From contig JBIOJM010000023.1 in the NCBI GenBank assembly GCA_044450785.1, positions 1 through 50,207 on the forward strand: a stretch of 50,207 nucleotides of DNA, read 5' to 3'. The position numbers and the translations under genes were made by a program. Position 1 is the stretch's first letter. The number at the start of each line of letters is the position of its first letter. This DNA comes from JBIOJM01 sp044450785. GTDB lineage: Bacteria > Planctomycetota > Planctomycetia > Isosphaerales > Isosphaeraceae. Under the pieces are notes generated by a model, which worked only from the letters and a program-made list of their open reading frames with translations, did no database searches and was not told the origin of the DNA. Shown one piece after another: positions 16,511 to 25,791 of this stretch.

Positions 16511-16995
16511 TCGATAGGGTCGCCAGGATTCGCGGTCGCTTCGGTCGCTGCATCAGGCGCTGCCCGGAGCGGAGTTCTGACGACCAGCACTGGGCAGACA
16601 GCCTTTCGCAAGACCTCCTCCGCCACGCTGCCGGTCAAGACGCGTCTCAGCCCCGTCCTCCCGTGACTGCCCATCACGACGAGGTCGCAGTGCAGCGCCT
16701 CGGTCAAGCGAAGGATTTCTTCCGCGGGGTCTCCTTCGGCCAGCCGATGCTCGACACGAATCCGCGGGTCCGACGGTTGGGGCCAGGGCAATTTCGCGAG
16801 CGATTGCTGGGATTCGGCGGACCGCAGCGGATCGGGCGGCGGCTCTTCCATCAGCGGGGACACGGAAGGCATCATGACATGCAGAACGAGCAAAGTCGCC
16901 TGGTAGTCCCGGGCCAAAGCGCAGGCCGTCTGAAATGCATAGCGGGAGTTTTCTGAGAAATCGGTCGGATGCAGGATCGTCTGGATGGCAGGCAT
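16429..16995 (-). CDS. Universal stress protein (UspA family)
   Basis: Cytoplasmic stress protein of the ATP-binding Usp class. From ATG 16995 (AAAGGA upstream) it reads MPAIQTILHPTDFSENSRYA. The nucleotide-binding signature is GSHGRTGLRRVLTGSVAEEV, followed by the closing strand CPVLVVRTP. The usual Usp domain (about 145 residues) ends there; the remaining 40 residues (from about AAPDAATEATANPG) are atypical and overlap the cupin gene, so the C-terminus may be altered by an indel. It lies directly downstream of the RND pump gene. Confidence 0.86.
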   Translation of the reverse strand: MPAIQTILHPTDFSENSRYAFQTACALARDYQATLLVLHVMMPSVSPLMEEPPPDPLRSAESQQSLAKLPWPQPSDPRIRVEHRLAEGDPAEEILRLTEALHCDLVVMGSHGRTGLRRVLTGSVAEEVLRKAVCPVLVVRTPLRAAPDAATEATANPGDPIECGPSGPRWSLLIPGRWYAPRRWKSFA

Positions 16996-17064
16996 GGTCC
17001 GGTCCTTTCGTTGCGGCAAGTCGCTGGCTTCGTGACTGGGACTGCTCAGCCGGGAACACCGCGA

Positions 17065-20000
17065 TTAATGGGCCATCCCCGCGCCGCCGGCCGGCGGCTC
17101 GCGGTCGCCGTAGAAGCTGTAAAGCACGGGCATCAGGTAGCGGTCCAGGAAGAGCGTCACGGTCATGCCGCCGACCACGACGATGGCCAGCGGCCGCGCC
17201 GTTTGGCCGCCGATCTTGGTCGACAGGGCCGCGGGCAAGAGACCAAGGATGGCAGTGAGCGCGGTGATCATCACCGGCCGCACTCGCTTGAGGGAGCCCT
17301 GGATGATGGCGTCGTGCAACGGCAGCCCCTGGCCGCGAAGGGCGTTGAAATACGAGATCAGCAGCAGGCCCTCCATGATCGCGATTCCGAAGAGCGAGAC
17401 GAAGCCGACGGCCGACGCGACACTGAAGTTGGTCCCGGTCAGGTACAACGACCAGATGCCGCCCACCGCCACGTCGAAGACGTTGCTGAAGATCACGATC
17501 GTGTCCAGGAACGAGCGGAACGCCGAGTACAGCAGGATGAAGATGAGGCCGAGCGACAAGGGAATGATCCACATGAGCCGGCCGTTGGCTTCCTCCATCT
17601 GCTCGAACTCGCCACTCCAGACCGCCCGGTAGGGGATCTGGAAGAGGTCCTTGGTCTTGGTCAGCGCCTTGGCCTCGTCGACGGCGCTACCCAGATCGCG
17701 GCCGCGGACGCTGAACTTGATGGCGATCAGGCGCTTGCCCTGCTCACGGTAGACGGTGGAGGCACCGGCGCGATTGAACCGGCCGCCGGGGTCCGGCGCG
17801 TAGTCCGCGCCCACTGGGGTGATCAGGTCGCCCAGCCGGATTCGCGGGGTGCTGCTGATCGGGTTGGAGGCGTCGGCCAGGCTGCCGCCCACCGCGGGGG
17901 GCGGCAACGCATGCCCGCTCGCGTTCGGCGTGAAGCCCGAGCCCTGCGCCAGGACGACCTGGTTGTTGATGATGTCAACCGGGATGTCCAGGATGGACGT
18001 CTCGTTGTTCCGCCGCCACTTGGGCCAGCGTACGGAAATGTCGAAGAGCTTCTCGCCCTCGACCATGCTGGACATTGCCATGGCGCCCACGGCGCTGCTG
18101 ACGACGTTGTTGACATCCGCCGTCGCCACTCCCCACTTCTGGCACTTCTCCGCATCGACGCGGAACTCGAGGTGCGACCCCCCGCGGACGTGGAAGATGC
18201 CCACGTTGGCGATGCCCTCGACGCTTTGCAGGATGTTCTTGGCCTTGGAGGCCAGCAGCTCCAACTGGTCGAGGTCCGGGCCGAAGATCTTGAGTGAATT
18301 GTCCCCCTTGACCCCTGACAAAGCCTCCATCACATTGTCACGGATGTTCTGCGAAAAGTTCCACGTGATGCCGGGAATGAGGCGTTCCAGGTCGGCGTTC
18401 ATCGCGGCGACGATTTCGTGTTTCAACCGCGCACGGGTCAGGCCCCAGATCCACCGCCGCCAGCCGGTCTGCGGCATCAGCTTTGGCCAATCTTTCTGCG
18501 CCCGCAGCGGCACGAAGTACTCGCCGCTGTAATAACCCTCCGTGTCCGTGCCGTCGTCGGGCCGGCCGCTTTGCGTCACGATCGACTCGACCTCAGGGTA
18601 GCTGGCCATGATGGCCCGAGCCTGCTTGGCGATCGCCACTTGGTGCTCGAGATTCATGTTGAGCGGACCGATGCCCCGGAGCCATAAGTTCCCCTCCTCC
18701 AGCTCCGGCATGAACTCACGTCCAAGCTGCGGGATCAAGCAAAAGGTGCCGCCGATCAAGAATGCCATCACGGCACAGGTGGTCTTTGGGTACCTGAGGC
18801 AGAGCTCGAGGTTTCTCAAGTAGCGGAACTTCAAAGCGCGGACGAGAAAGTTTTCCTGGACCGGTTTGAACCGCTTGAAGAAAAGCATGCACAACACCGG
18901 CGTCAGCGTCAGGGCAAGCACCAGGGCGCCGGCCAAGGAGAATGCGTACGTCTGCGCCATGGGCCCGAAGAGCTGTCCCTCCGGACCGGTCATGGCAAAC
19001 AGCGGCACGAAGGCGCACACCATGATCATCACGGAATATAAGAGCGCGTGGTCGATCTCCTGCACAAAGCGAAGGATCCGCTCTTTCATGGGCAGGTCAG
19101 GGTAGTTGTGTGAGGCCAGGTTGCGGTTGATGTTCTCGACCACGACGACCGTCGAATCGACGATGATGCCGAAATCGACCGCCCCGATCGAAAGGAGGTT
19201 CGCCGACTTGCCGCGCACGTAAAGCATCGTGAAGGCGAACAAGAGCGCCAGGGGGATGTTGATGGCCACAATGATCGCGGTCTTGATATTGTTCACAAAC
19301 ATGAACAGAATCACGACGACGAGCATGACGCCGATCACGAGGTTTTCCGTCACGGTCTCGGTGGTGATGCTGAGCAAGTCCGTGCGGTCGTAATAGGTCT
19401 CGATCTGGGTCCCGGGCAGCATCCGGCCGGTGGCCGGATCGTTCATCTGCACGACCTTGAGCTTGACGTCTTTCAGGGCGGGCAACGTCTCCTCGCCCTT
19501 GCGCAGGAGGACGATGCATGTCACCCTGTCGTCCTCGTCGTGCCCGACGTCGGCGATGGAAAGGCGAGATCCCGAGGGCCGCTCGCGGTCAGCCCTCCAG
19601 TAGCCGATCCGCCCCAGGCGCGTCAGGTTGCTGACGACCACGCCCTGTTCGCCGGGCAACTGCCCTGGGGAAAGCCGTCCCCCCTCGACCAGGTCCTCGA
19701 CGCGGATCGGCTGATTGTTGATCGCGGCGACGACCAGGCCGCGGATTTCCCGAATCCGGCGCAATTCCTCCGCGCGGAGGATGAACGCGGCGGCGGACGG
19801 GCTCTTCAGTCCCAGCACCTTGTTCACCGGGTCCAGGCCGCCGCCAAACAGGCCGACGCTCCTCACCGTCACGGCAACCTGGCCCTGGTTGAGGTAGTCG
19901 CCGCCCACCGTGGCGTTGCTTTTCGAAAGCGCCGTCTGGAGCTGTCCCAGCGTGATGCCGTAGCGGCGGAGGCGGTCGGGGTCGGGCTGAACTTCGTAGC

Positions 20001-20574
20001 GCCGCACCGTGCCGCCGAAGCTGGTGATGTCGACGATGCGCGGCACCGTCCGGAACTCGCGCTCCAGCACCCAGTCCTGCATCGCCTTGATGTCGTTCAG
20101 CGTGTAGATCTCGCGGCCGGAAGCATCCTTGGGGACTTTCAGGACGTAGCGGTAGATCTCGCCGGTGGGGGACTCCGGCGAGATGGCCGGGGTCACGTTG
20201 GGTGGCAGCGGCTGGGAAATCGTCGCCATCCGGTTGATCACTTCCTGTCGAGCCGCCTGGTACGTGTAGTCGCTGCCGTAATGCCAGGTCATCTTGAGGT
20301 CAGAGAGGCCGAATAGCGACTTGCTGTTGATCTTTTTCAAGCCCGGCATGCCGGCGAATGTCACTTCCAGTGGGATGGTGACCTGCCGCTCGACCTCCTC
20401 GGCGGACGCGCCGGGGTAGAGCGCGAGCACTTCGACGATCGCCGGCGCCGGGTCGGGATAGGCTTCGACGTTGACGTTCAGGAAGGAACCGACCCCGATC
20501 ACGGCGAGGAAGATCGCGAGCGGAATGACGACGAACGGGTTATCGAGCGCCCACCCGATCAGTTTGCGAACCAT
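17065..20574 (-). CDS. RND efflux pump, heavy-metal (CzcA/CusA-like) type
   Basis: Inner-membrane proton-driven pump of 1169 residues. TM1 follows the start (NPFVVIPLAIFLAVIGVGSF). The porter region has YPGASAEEVERQVTIPLE and GLKKINSKS. TM4 carries the proton-relay motif AVDFGIIVDSTVVVVEN, close to the heavy-metal signature DFGxxxDGAxxxVEN with Asp, Asp and Glu kept but G-A replaced by S-T. The second half repeats the fold (RLMWIIPLSLGLIFILLYSAFRS, GFVSLFGIAIMEGLLL, RPVMITALTAILGLLP). An insertion before the second TM bundle holds a Pro-rich linker (GHALPPPAVGGSLAD). The substrate is inferred to be a divalent metal but is not proven. It is preceded by its adaptor gene with a 39-bp gap. Confidence 0.93.
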   Translation of the reverse strand: MVRKLIGWALDNPFVVIPLAIFLAVIGVGSFLNVNVEAYPDPAPAIVEVLALYPGASAEEVERQVTIPLEVTFAGMPGLKKINSKSLFGLSDLKMTWHYGSDYTYQAARQEVINRMATISQPLPPNVTPAISPESPTGEIYRYVLKVPKDASGREIYTLNDIKAMQDWVLEREFRTVPRIVDITSFGGTVRRYEVQPDPDRLRRYGITLGQLQTALSKSNATVGGDYLNQGQVAVTVRSVGLFGGGLDPVNKVLGLKSPSAAAFILRAEELRRIREIRGLVVAAINNQPIRVEDLVEGGRLSPGQLPGEQGVVVSNLTRLGRIGYWRADRERPSGSRLSIADVGHDEDDRVTCIVLLRKGEETLPALKDVKLKVVQMNDPATGRMLPGTQIETYYDRTDLLSITTETVTENLVIGVMLVVVILFMFVNNIKTAIIVAINIPLALLFAFTMLYVRGKSANLLSIGAVDFGIIVDSTVVVVENINRNLASHNYPDLPMKERILRFVQEIDHALLYSVMIMVCAFVPLFAMTGPEGQLFGPMAQTYAFSLAGALVLALTLTPVLCMLFFKRFKPVQENFLVRALKFRYLRNLELCLRYPKTTCAVMAFLIGGTFCLIPQLGREFMPELEEGNLWLRGIGPLNMNLEHQVAIAKQARAIMASYPEVESIVTQSGRPDDGTDTEGYYSGEYFVPLRAQKDWPKLMPQTGWRRWIWGLTRARLKHEIVAAMNADLERLIPGITWNFSQNIRDNVMEALSGVKGDNSLKIFGPDLDQLELLASKAKNILQSVEGIANVGIFHVRGGSHLEFRVDAEKCQKWGVATADVNNVVSSAVGAMAMSSMVEGEKLFDISVRWPKWRRNNETSILDIPVDIINNQVVLAQGSGFTPNASGHALPPPAVGGSLADASNPISSTPRIRLGDLITPVGADYAPDPGGRFNRAGASTVYREQGKRLIAIKFSVRGRDLGSAVDEAKALTKTKDLFQIPYRAVWSGEFEQMEEANGRLMWIIPLSLGLIFILLYSAFRSFLDTIVIFSNVFDVAVGGIWSLYLTGTNFSVASAVGFVSLFGIAIMEGLLLISYFNALRGQGLPLHDAIIQGSLKRVRPVMITALTAILGLLPAALSTKIGGQTARPLAIVVVGGMTVTLFLDRYLMPVLYSFYGDREPPAGGAGMAH

Positions 20575-20613
20575 GGGAACGTTCCGTCGACTACTGATGA
20601 CTGACTGCTGAGA

Positions 20614-22251
20614 TTACCCCTTGTGCGGTTTCGGCTTCTTCTCCGGTCGCGACTCGAGGTCCAAGACGGCGGCTTTGAGTTCCACCGCCCCGGACAGGAG
20701 GACGCGCTCGCCCGGCCGAAGGGCTTCTTTCGGCAAGAGGCCCTCTTCCGCCTCCAGGGCCGTCAATTGCTCTTCCTTGGGGATCGGCGTGTCACGCACG
20801 AACACGGTGCGTTCGAATTTCTGTGTCACCTGGACGCGCCGCATCGTGAAGTGTTGCGCGCCCGCATCGGGCTGCACGAACACCAAGCTCTGCTTGCCGT
20901 CGTCCACCAGCGCATCCGTCGGGATCTCGACCACGTCCGTCGGCGGCGAGATCTTCACGGTGGCGGTGACGTATTGCCCCGCCCGGATCCGCTGTCCCGG
21001 GTTGTTGACATACCCCTTGACGACCGCCGTGTGCTGATTGGGGTCGATGATGTAGCCGATCTCGTCGATGGTTCCGGGAAGTCCCGTGGCCCATGCCGCG
21101 CCCACCGTTCGCACGGTCCACCGTCTGTCGTTGCCCTGGAGGGCTTCCAGGGTCGGCAATGCATCCTCGGGGCAGTGGGCTTTGACGAGAAGGCGGTTCA
21201 CGTCGGCGATCTGGAACAGGTTGACGGTGTTGTCCACCACCATCTCGTCCACATGGACGTTGCGTTCGACGACCACGCCGTCGAACGGCGCGCGCAATGT
21301 GACCCTGCCCCAGGGGTTCTCATGCTCCTTGTAGGGATCAACCGTGTCGCTCGATGCTTGCTTTTCGCCCTTCACCCACCGGCCCTCCGGGGTATTGAAC
21401 CACGCGTTCTTGTCGGCGCTGATCTTCTTGGCCTCGGCATGAAGGGCGTCGATCTCGTTCTGGGGGATGTCCCACAGCTTGAGGTTGTTAAGGGCGCGGT
21501 TGATGGCGTTGCGATCTCCCTGCACGAGGCGCACCTGCGTGAGGAAGTACACCTCGGGGACCGCGGCGCGGTTCTCCTCGACCTTGTCCATGATCTTCTG
21601 GTCCAGCTCGAGTTGGACCAGGGCATCCAGCAGATCGTTCTTCTTGGATCCCACGTCCACGCTGTAGAAAATCCCCAGGAGATCGCCCTTCGAAACCCGA
21701 TCACCCTGCCTCAGCTCGCGAAACTCCGTGTGGCCGAGCGTGCGGGGGAAATCCCGGACTTGTGCCAGCTCGACCACTCTGGCCGGAGCGAATCGAGCGC
21801 GGATGCGGGAGAGGCGAGTGGGATCGAAATCCGTGGATCCGGCAAGCTCAAGCGGCCGCATCGTTTTCGGCGCTTGTGCGACCGCAACCGAGTCCCGTCC
21901 GCCCTTGCGGATTCCCAAGGCGGCGCAGACTTCCTCGGGAACCTCCAGCGTGTGAGCTTGGCCCGATACCAGCGTCACGCTTGCGGGAGCGGAAGATGCC
22001 AAGGTCTCTTGATCTTCCTTGGTGGATGCGAGCAAATGCAGGGGGATGCCGGAGAAGAAGCTGTAAAACCCCGCCAGGGGCGGGACCAGCACCACGGTCA
22101 ACAGAAGCGCGACCACGGCTTTGTACACCCAGCTCATTCTGCGCGGCGGAGCCCAGGCATCCGACGGCAGTGCCGAGGAGGGCGTACTCGAGATGGGCCG
22201 GCTTTCGCGTTGGGCACTCAATAACTCTTCGTGTTCTTGGTCGGAATTCAT
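20614..22251 (-). CDS. RND adaptor (membrane fusion protein, HlyD/CusB type)
   Basis: Periplasmic adaptor that links the inner-membrane RND pump to a TolC channel; about 545 residues from ATG 22251. One N-terminal TM segment (VYKAVVALLLTVVLVPPLAGFY) is followed by an N-terminal barrel (RIRARFAPARVVELAQVRD), the hairpin with a KGDLLGIFYSVDVGSKKNDL lipoyl-like edge, APFDGVVVERNVHVDEMV, and the beta-barrel and membrane-proximal parts ending EKKPKPHKG. It is read first of the block and is followed by the RND gene. No histidine-rich metal chaperone segment is seen. An upstream in-frame start at 22326 is possible but that stretch looks non-coding. Confidence 0.92.
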   Translation of the reverse strand: MNSDQEHEELLSAQRESRPISSTPSSALPSDAWAPPRRMSWVYKAVVALLLTVVLVPPLAGFYSFFSGIPLHLLASTKEDQETLASSAPASVTLVSGQAHTLEVPEEVCAALGIRKGGRDSVAVAQAPKTMRPLELAGSTDFDPTRLSRIRARFAPARVVELAQVRDFPRTLGHTEFRELRQGDRVSKGDLLGIFYSVDVGSKKNDLLDALVQLELDQKIMDKVEENRAAVPEVYFLTQVRLVQGDRNAINRALNNLKLWDIPQNEIDALHAEAKKISADKNAWFNTPEGRWVKGEKQASSDTVDPYKEHENPWGRVTLRAPFDGVVVERNVHVDEMVVDNTVNLFQIADVNRLLVKAHCPEDALPTLEALQGNDRRWTVRTVGAAWATGLPGTIDEIGYIIDPNQHTAVVKGYVNNPGQRIRAGQYVTATVKISPPTDVVEIPTDALVDDGKQSLVFVQPDAGAQHFTMRRVQVTQKFERTVFVRDTPIPKEEQLTALEAEEGLLPKEALRPGERVLLSGAVELKAAVLDLESRPEKKPKPHKG

Positions 22252-22650
22252 TTTGCACACTCGGTTTGGGCTGGCCTTTGTCCTGGTCATTGGGCGCGAG
22301 TTGTTTTCGCCGGCGCGCGCACTCACTGCACGAGTGCACTCTCGATCCGGACTGCGGATTCCACGGCGCTGCGGGTAAGCGAGCCAACGGCCAGCTCGCC
22401 GTCAGCGCCTGCTATCTCAGTCCCAAGGGACATTCCCCCGGGCGATGCAGCGGTATTTGCCCGATTGCTGGTTGGGCGATCAGAATCTGGACCGGCTCGT
22501 GTGCCGAAGGTGAACTGGCACGTCCCGTCGGTCATACCTGCGATGACGGCGCTGGGGAGCGAGTCGACCCCGCACATCATGTTCCCTGGGAAGCACCCGC
22601 GCTTGGGTGCTAATCGGTCTGTCGGCGCAGGGTAGGTGGGTCCGCCAAGG
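22252..22650. other. Gap upstream of the adaptor gene
   Basis: About 400 bp with no gene that I can support. A hairpin GCACCC-(6)-GGGTGC lies at 22593-22610, without a T-run, just after the stop of the secreted hypothetical. A minus-strand open frame of about 70 codons (start near 22535, stop 22323) has moderate third-position GC but no Shine-Dalgarno sequence or recognisable motif. The adaptor promoter should lie here, but no clear -35/-10 pair stands out. Confidence 0.3.
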
Positions 22651-23265
22651 CTAGCAACGGAGCCGTGGTTGCGTCACGAAGGGTGAAGAGGGGGTTTCAG
22701 TCCAGGTGGCGGGCACGGTTTCGGGGGCGATCAGGTAAAGAACCAACGCCTGGTGCAACGCGACGATCGGCGCATCCGTCTCTTCGCCGGCGTTGATGTC
22801 CTCCGACGTCCGGTTGTCGTCGGTGGGATCGCGAGACGTCTCGTCGTCGGTGGGGTCGTTCGAGCCGTCTGTCACGAAAGGCGCTCGGGGACGTTTGCCC
22901 GAAGGTAGGGTCGAGCGGCTCTGCGACCAGCGGATGCACACGCGGAAGTGGGACACGGCCCTGACGGGCGTCGCGGCCCGTCCGTGGCGGCTCTCTTTAA
23001 CACGGTGGTCTGTCTCAGACGCTGGGGCGACCGACGGATGTGAGCGGCAGACGCAGGGACCGACGGAAGACACATCGAAATCATACGGTCGCTGGCCCTG
23101 TCGGTCCCCGTGAGAGCCCGTACGACAAACAGGGATAACGGGTACCGGGGCCGACTCGCTATCGCTCACGAATTCGCCTAGAGACGGTAAATCGCCACGG
23201 GACCAGCCAAACAATGTGGCCAGAGACAGAATCAGTACAGGAATTGTCGAGCGAAGGGCAAACAT
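22651..23265 (-). CDS. Secreted hypothetical protein
   Basis: 204 residues from ATG 23265. The N-terminus MFALRSTIPVLILSLATLFG is a clear signal peptide. The mature part has short Cys-bearing segments (IPVCRTGSHGD, VGPCVCRSHPS) and a low-complexity acidic part with a near repeat (SNDPTDDETSRDPTDDNRTS). It matches no family that I know. Its position, upstream of the adaptor and RND genes on the same strand, suggests a small secreted accessory of the efflux block. The composition is unusual for this genome, so part of the reading frame could be damaged. Confidence 0.5.
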   Translation of the reverse strand: MFALRSTIPVLILSLATLFGWSRGDLPSLGEFVSDSESAPVPVIPVCRTGSHGDRQGQRPYDFDVSSVGPCVCRSHPSVAPASETDHRVKESRHGRAATPVRAVSHFRVCIRWSQSRSTLPSGKRPRAPFVTDGSNDPTDDETSRDPTDDNRTSEDINAGEETDAPIVALHQALVLYLIAPETVPATWTETPSSPFVTQPRLRC

Positions 23266-23496
23266 AATGGGCTCTGGGGACGAGACCGCTCCTGATCTGC
23301 CCGATGATTCTATCTTTGTCGATCGCGGATTACAAGCGTGTTCGACCGGAGTTTTCGATTTTTCAGAACATATAACCACCTATCGGATTTTCATCCTCGC
23401 CCCAAAATCGTAACTTTTCTCCAACGAATGTGGGGTATGATAGTTATTGGAATCCAGGCAGTCTGAGCGGAGAAGGGGGAATCTGGGAGAAATGTT

Positions 23497-23817
23497 ATGC
23501 AGGGCGCCGTTGTGATGATGATAGCCCTCAGTGGTCTGGGCTGTAACAATAAGAGCTGTGACGTGAGCGATGCCCCGCCGGCCTTTACGTCGATAGGCGG
23601 CGCCTACACGAACCCGTACCCCAGCTACCCCACCCCATCGTCCCGTTCAGGTTACGACTCGAGGAGTCACAACGGCCACGACTCGCCGGCCTACACCAAC
23701 CACGTGGGCTTGTTGCGTGGCACCATCTACAGCTTTGTGTTTGGCCACGACCCCGATGTACCCACAGTGCGCGAGATCGAGGAGTCGGTCTACGGAAGCA
23801 GAGGCTCAGGCTACTAG
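23497..23817 (+). CDS. Small lipoprotein, unknown function
   Basis: 106 residues. The start MQGAVVMMIALSGLGCNNKS ends in a lipobox (LSGLGC), with GGGAGA 6 nt before the ATG. The mature part is rich in Tyr, Ser, Pro, Gly and Asn (GGAYTNPYPSYPTPSSRSGY) and then has a more ordered tail (VGLLRGTIYSFVFGHD, VREIEESVYG). It is divergent from the secreted hypothetical at 22651-23265. The AT-richer gap between them (23266-23496) contains a TATGAT at about 23436 that could be its -10. Confidence 0.6.
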   Translation: MQGAVVMMIALSGLGCNNKSCDVSDAPPAFTSIGGAYTNPYPSYPTPSSRSGYDSRSHNGHDSPAYTNHVGLLRGTIYSFVFGHDPDVPTVREIEESVYGSRGSGY

Positions 23818-24180
23818 GCCTCGACTTTCTCACCTGGCACCCATCCCAGAGTGAAACATCGCCGCTCGTGGAAAGTCATGCTGACTTTGCGGGATGCTCA
23901 AGATCCTCCACGTAGGTCGAGCTTGCTCGATTTTCCGATGATAGGGTGGAGTTCGGATCAGGAAGAGACGATCTAAGTCTCTGGAAGGGTCTACGTTTCG
24001 AGCGCCCGTCCCGTGCAAACTCGAGAAACGGTCGCGTCGCCGGAAAGCATATGGGATCATGGCTTTCCGAGCGTGTCCTGATACGCGAGAGCCCGGCGAG
24101 CCGAGCCGAGCCGGGCTGGAATTCCATCTTGGCCAGGCGCCGACCGAAGTATTGGTCCGAACGACAGGAGGTCGATCGGC
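23818..24180 (+). other. Leader region of the second TolC gene with two hairpins
   Basis: No gene seen. Two perfect hairpins lie here: GGAAAGC/GCTTTCC (24042-24048 with 24062-24068) and AGCCCGGC/GCCGGGCT (24090-24097 with 24110-24117). The second ends 63 bp before the ATG at 24181. An AGGAGG sits 9 nt upstream of that ATG. The hairpins may be part of a 5' untranslated leader or a terminator for the lipoprotein gene. Confidence 0.4.
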
Positions 24181-25782
24181 ATGGACCATGGTGCTGTGAT
24201 CTACCGCGGGCGGCGGTTCGGGCCGGCTGTGGCCGGAACGGCATTCCTGCTGCTGTTCGCGACCTCCGTGCACGCGCAAGGGCCGCAGTTTGACGTGGGC
24301 TCACCTCCGGGCGCAGCGGGGGGGCCGACCCAGGTTGGGCCGCCGCTCGGGGCGGCTGCCGTCCCGGATTACTCAACGCCCTCGATCGCACCCTTCAGCG
24401 GCACGGCAGGCGTCGGCGGCTCTCACGTCCCCGCAAGCGCTCTCGCGTCCCCAAGAGCCCCGGTCTTCCTGACCCGAGGAGCCCAGCAGATTATCACGAG
24501 CATTCAGCCGTTGCAGGGACCCCAACCTGGCGATCTGGAGCTCCCCGCGGACTTCGTTGATTACGGGACTCCGGGCAACATGAATCTCGACACTGCAATC
24601 AAGCAGCTTATCGACAAGAACCTTGACCTCGAGTCCGCCCGCCTGGAGGTCCCCATGGCCGAGGCCGACATCTTGACGGCCAACCTTCGCGACAACCCGA
24701 TTTTCTACGCGGACACCCAGCTCATTCCCTACGGCCACTTTTCATTCTTGCGGCCCGGCGGCCCGCCCCAGAGCGATGTCAACATCAACTACCCGCTGGA
24801 CGTGACCTTCAAGAGGCAGGCGCGCACGCGCTCGGCGCGTGAGGCCAAGAGCGTGACCGAGGCGCAGCTCCAGGACTTCGTCCGCAACCAGATCGATAAC
24901 CTTTACACGGTCTACGAGGGTGTGGTCTCCGCGGGCCTCACCCTGAATTTCAGCGAGAAATACCTCACGGGGATCAACAAGGTGCTCACGATCACCGAGA
25001 ACAACTACAACGCCGGGCAAATCCAGGAGTCCGATCTGATGGCGATCAAAGCCAGCGTCTACAAGGCCGAACTCCAGGTCAAGGAGTCGAAGAAGGCGAA
25101 GATCGCGGCGAATCGAGCCCTCGCGCTGATGTTGAACATGCCGCTGGACGACGTGGAAAAGCTCGACGTTTTCGACCCCGTCGGCAAGTTCCAGACGCTC
25201 CCCACGCCGAGGGACGAACTGGTCAAGAAGGCCGTCAAGTCGCGGCCGGACCTGGTCGCGATCAAACTCGGCCTGCGTCGCGCCAATGCCGATCTCCGGC
25301 TGGCGCGCGCCAATGCTTACCCCGACGTCTTCGTGCTCTACCAGCCATACACCTTCCAGAACAACACCTACCTCGGAGTCCCCAGCGCCTATTCTTGGAC
25401 CCTGGGCGTGACGGCCACGATCCCGCTCTATAACCGCAATCAAGGGAACGTGACGCGGGCGAAGATCAATATCACGCAGACCGAGGTCCAGGTCGCGAGC
25501 GCGGAGCGGGTGGTGGTCAACGACGTCCTGAACGCGGCGCTCGAGCTCGAACAGAGTCTGGTCGCTGTCGTCCAGTTCAAGAATGAGATCATCCCGGTGT
25601 CCAAAAAAGTTCGCGACGCGGCCTTCCGTCGCTTCATGGGCGGCCACACGAGCGCGCTCGAGTATCTCGCTGCCCAGCAGGACTTCAACGACGTCGTGCG
25701 CTCGTACCGCGACGCACTGGTGCGGCACCGCGCGGCGATCCTCGACCTGAACACCGCCGTCGGCGAGCGCGTCCTGCCATGA
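24181..25782 (+). CDS. TolC-family outer membrane efflux protein
   Basis: 533 residues with a signal peptide (VAGTAFLLLFATSVHAQG) but no lipobox Cys, unlike the other TolC-like gene. After a Gly/Pro-rich linker the OEP domain starts at MNLDTAIKQLIDKNLDLESA. First repeat: ADILTANLRDNPIFYADTQL. The second repeat has VKSRPDLVAIKLGLRRANAD and PDVFVLYQPYTFQNN, and the chain ends in DALVRHRAAILDLNTAVG. It exports nothing alone and needs an adaptor and a pump; the nearest are the divergent MFP/RND genes 2-7 kb away. Why two TolC types flank one pump is unclear. Confidence 0.9.
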   Translation: MDHGAVIYRGRRFGPAVAGTAFLLLFATSVHAQGPQFDVGSPPGAAGGPTQVGPPLGAAAVPDYSTPSIAPFSGTAGVGGSHVPASALASPRAPVFLTRGAQQIITSIQPLQGPQPGDLELPADFVDYGTPGNMNLDTAIKQLIDKNLDLESARLEVPMAEADILTANLRDNPIFYADTQLIPYGHFSFLRPGGPPQSDVNINYPLDVTFKRQARTRSAREAKSVTEAQLQDFVRNQIDNLYTVYEGVVSAGLTLNFSEKYLTGINKVLTITENNYNAGQIQESDLMAIKASVYKAELQVKESKKAKIAANRALALMLNMPLDDVEKLDVFDPVGKFQTLPTPRDELVKKAVKSRPDLVAIKLGLRRANADLRLARANAYPDVFVLYQPYTFQNNTYLGVPSAYSWTLGVTATIPLYNRNQGNVTRAKINITQTEVQVASAERVVVNDVLNAALELEQSLVAVVQFKNEIIPVSKKVRDAAFRRFMGGHTSALEYLAAQQDFNDVVRSYRDALVRHRAAILDLNTAVGERVLP

Positions 25783-25791
25783 TTGGTCGTT

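Noticed and set aside
20623..22224. 533-codon plus-strand open frame opposite the adaptor gene
   Set aside because: His/Asp/Val/Leu/Arg-rich shadow; the adaptor motifs are on the minus strand.
22323..22580. Minus-strand open frame in the gap before the adaptor gene
   Set aside because: No ribosome binding site or motif, and only moderate codon bias; kept as a note in the gap entry.
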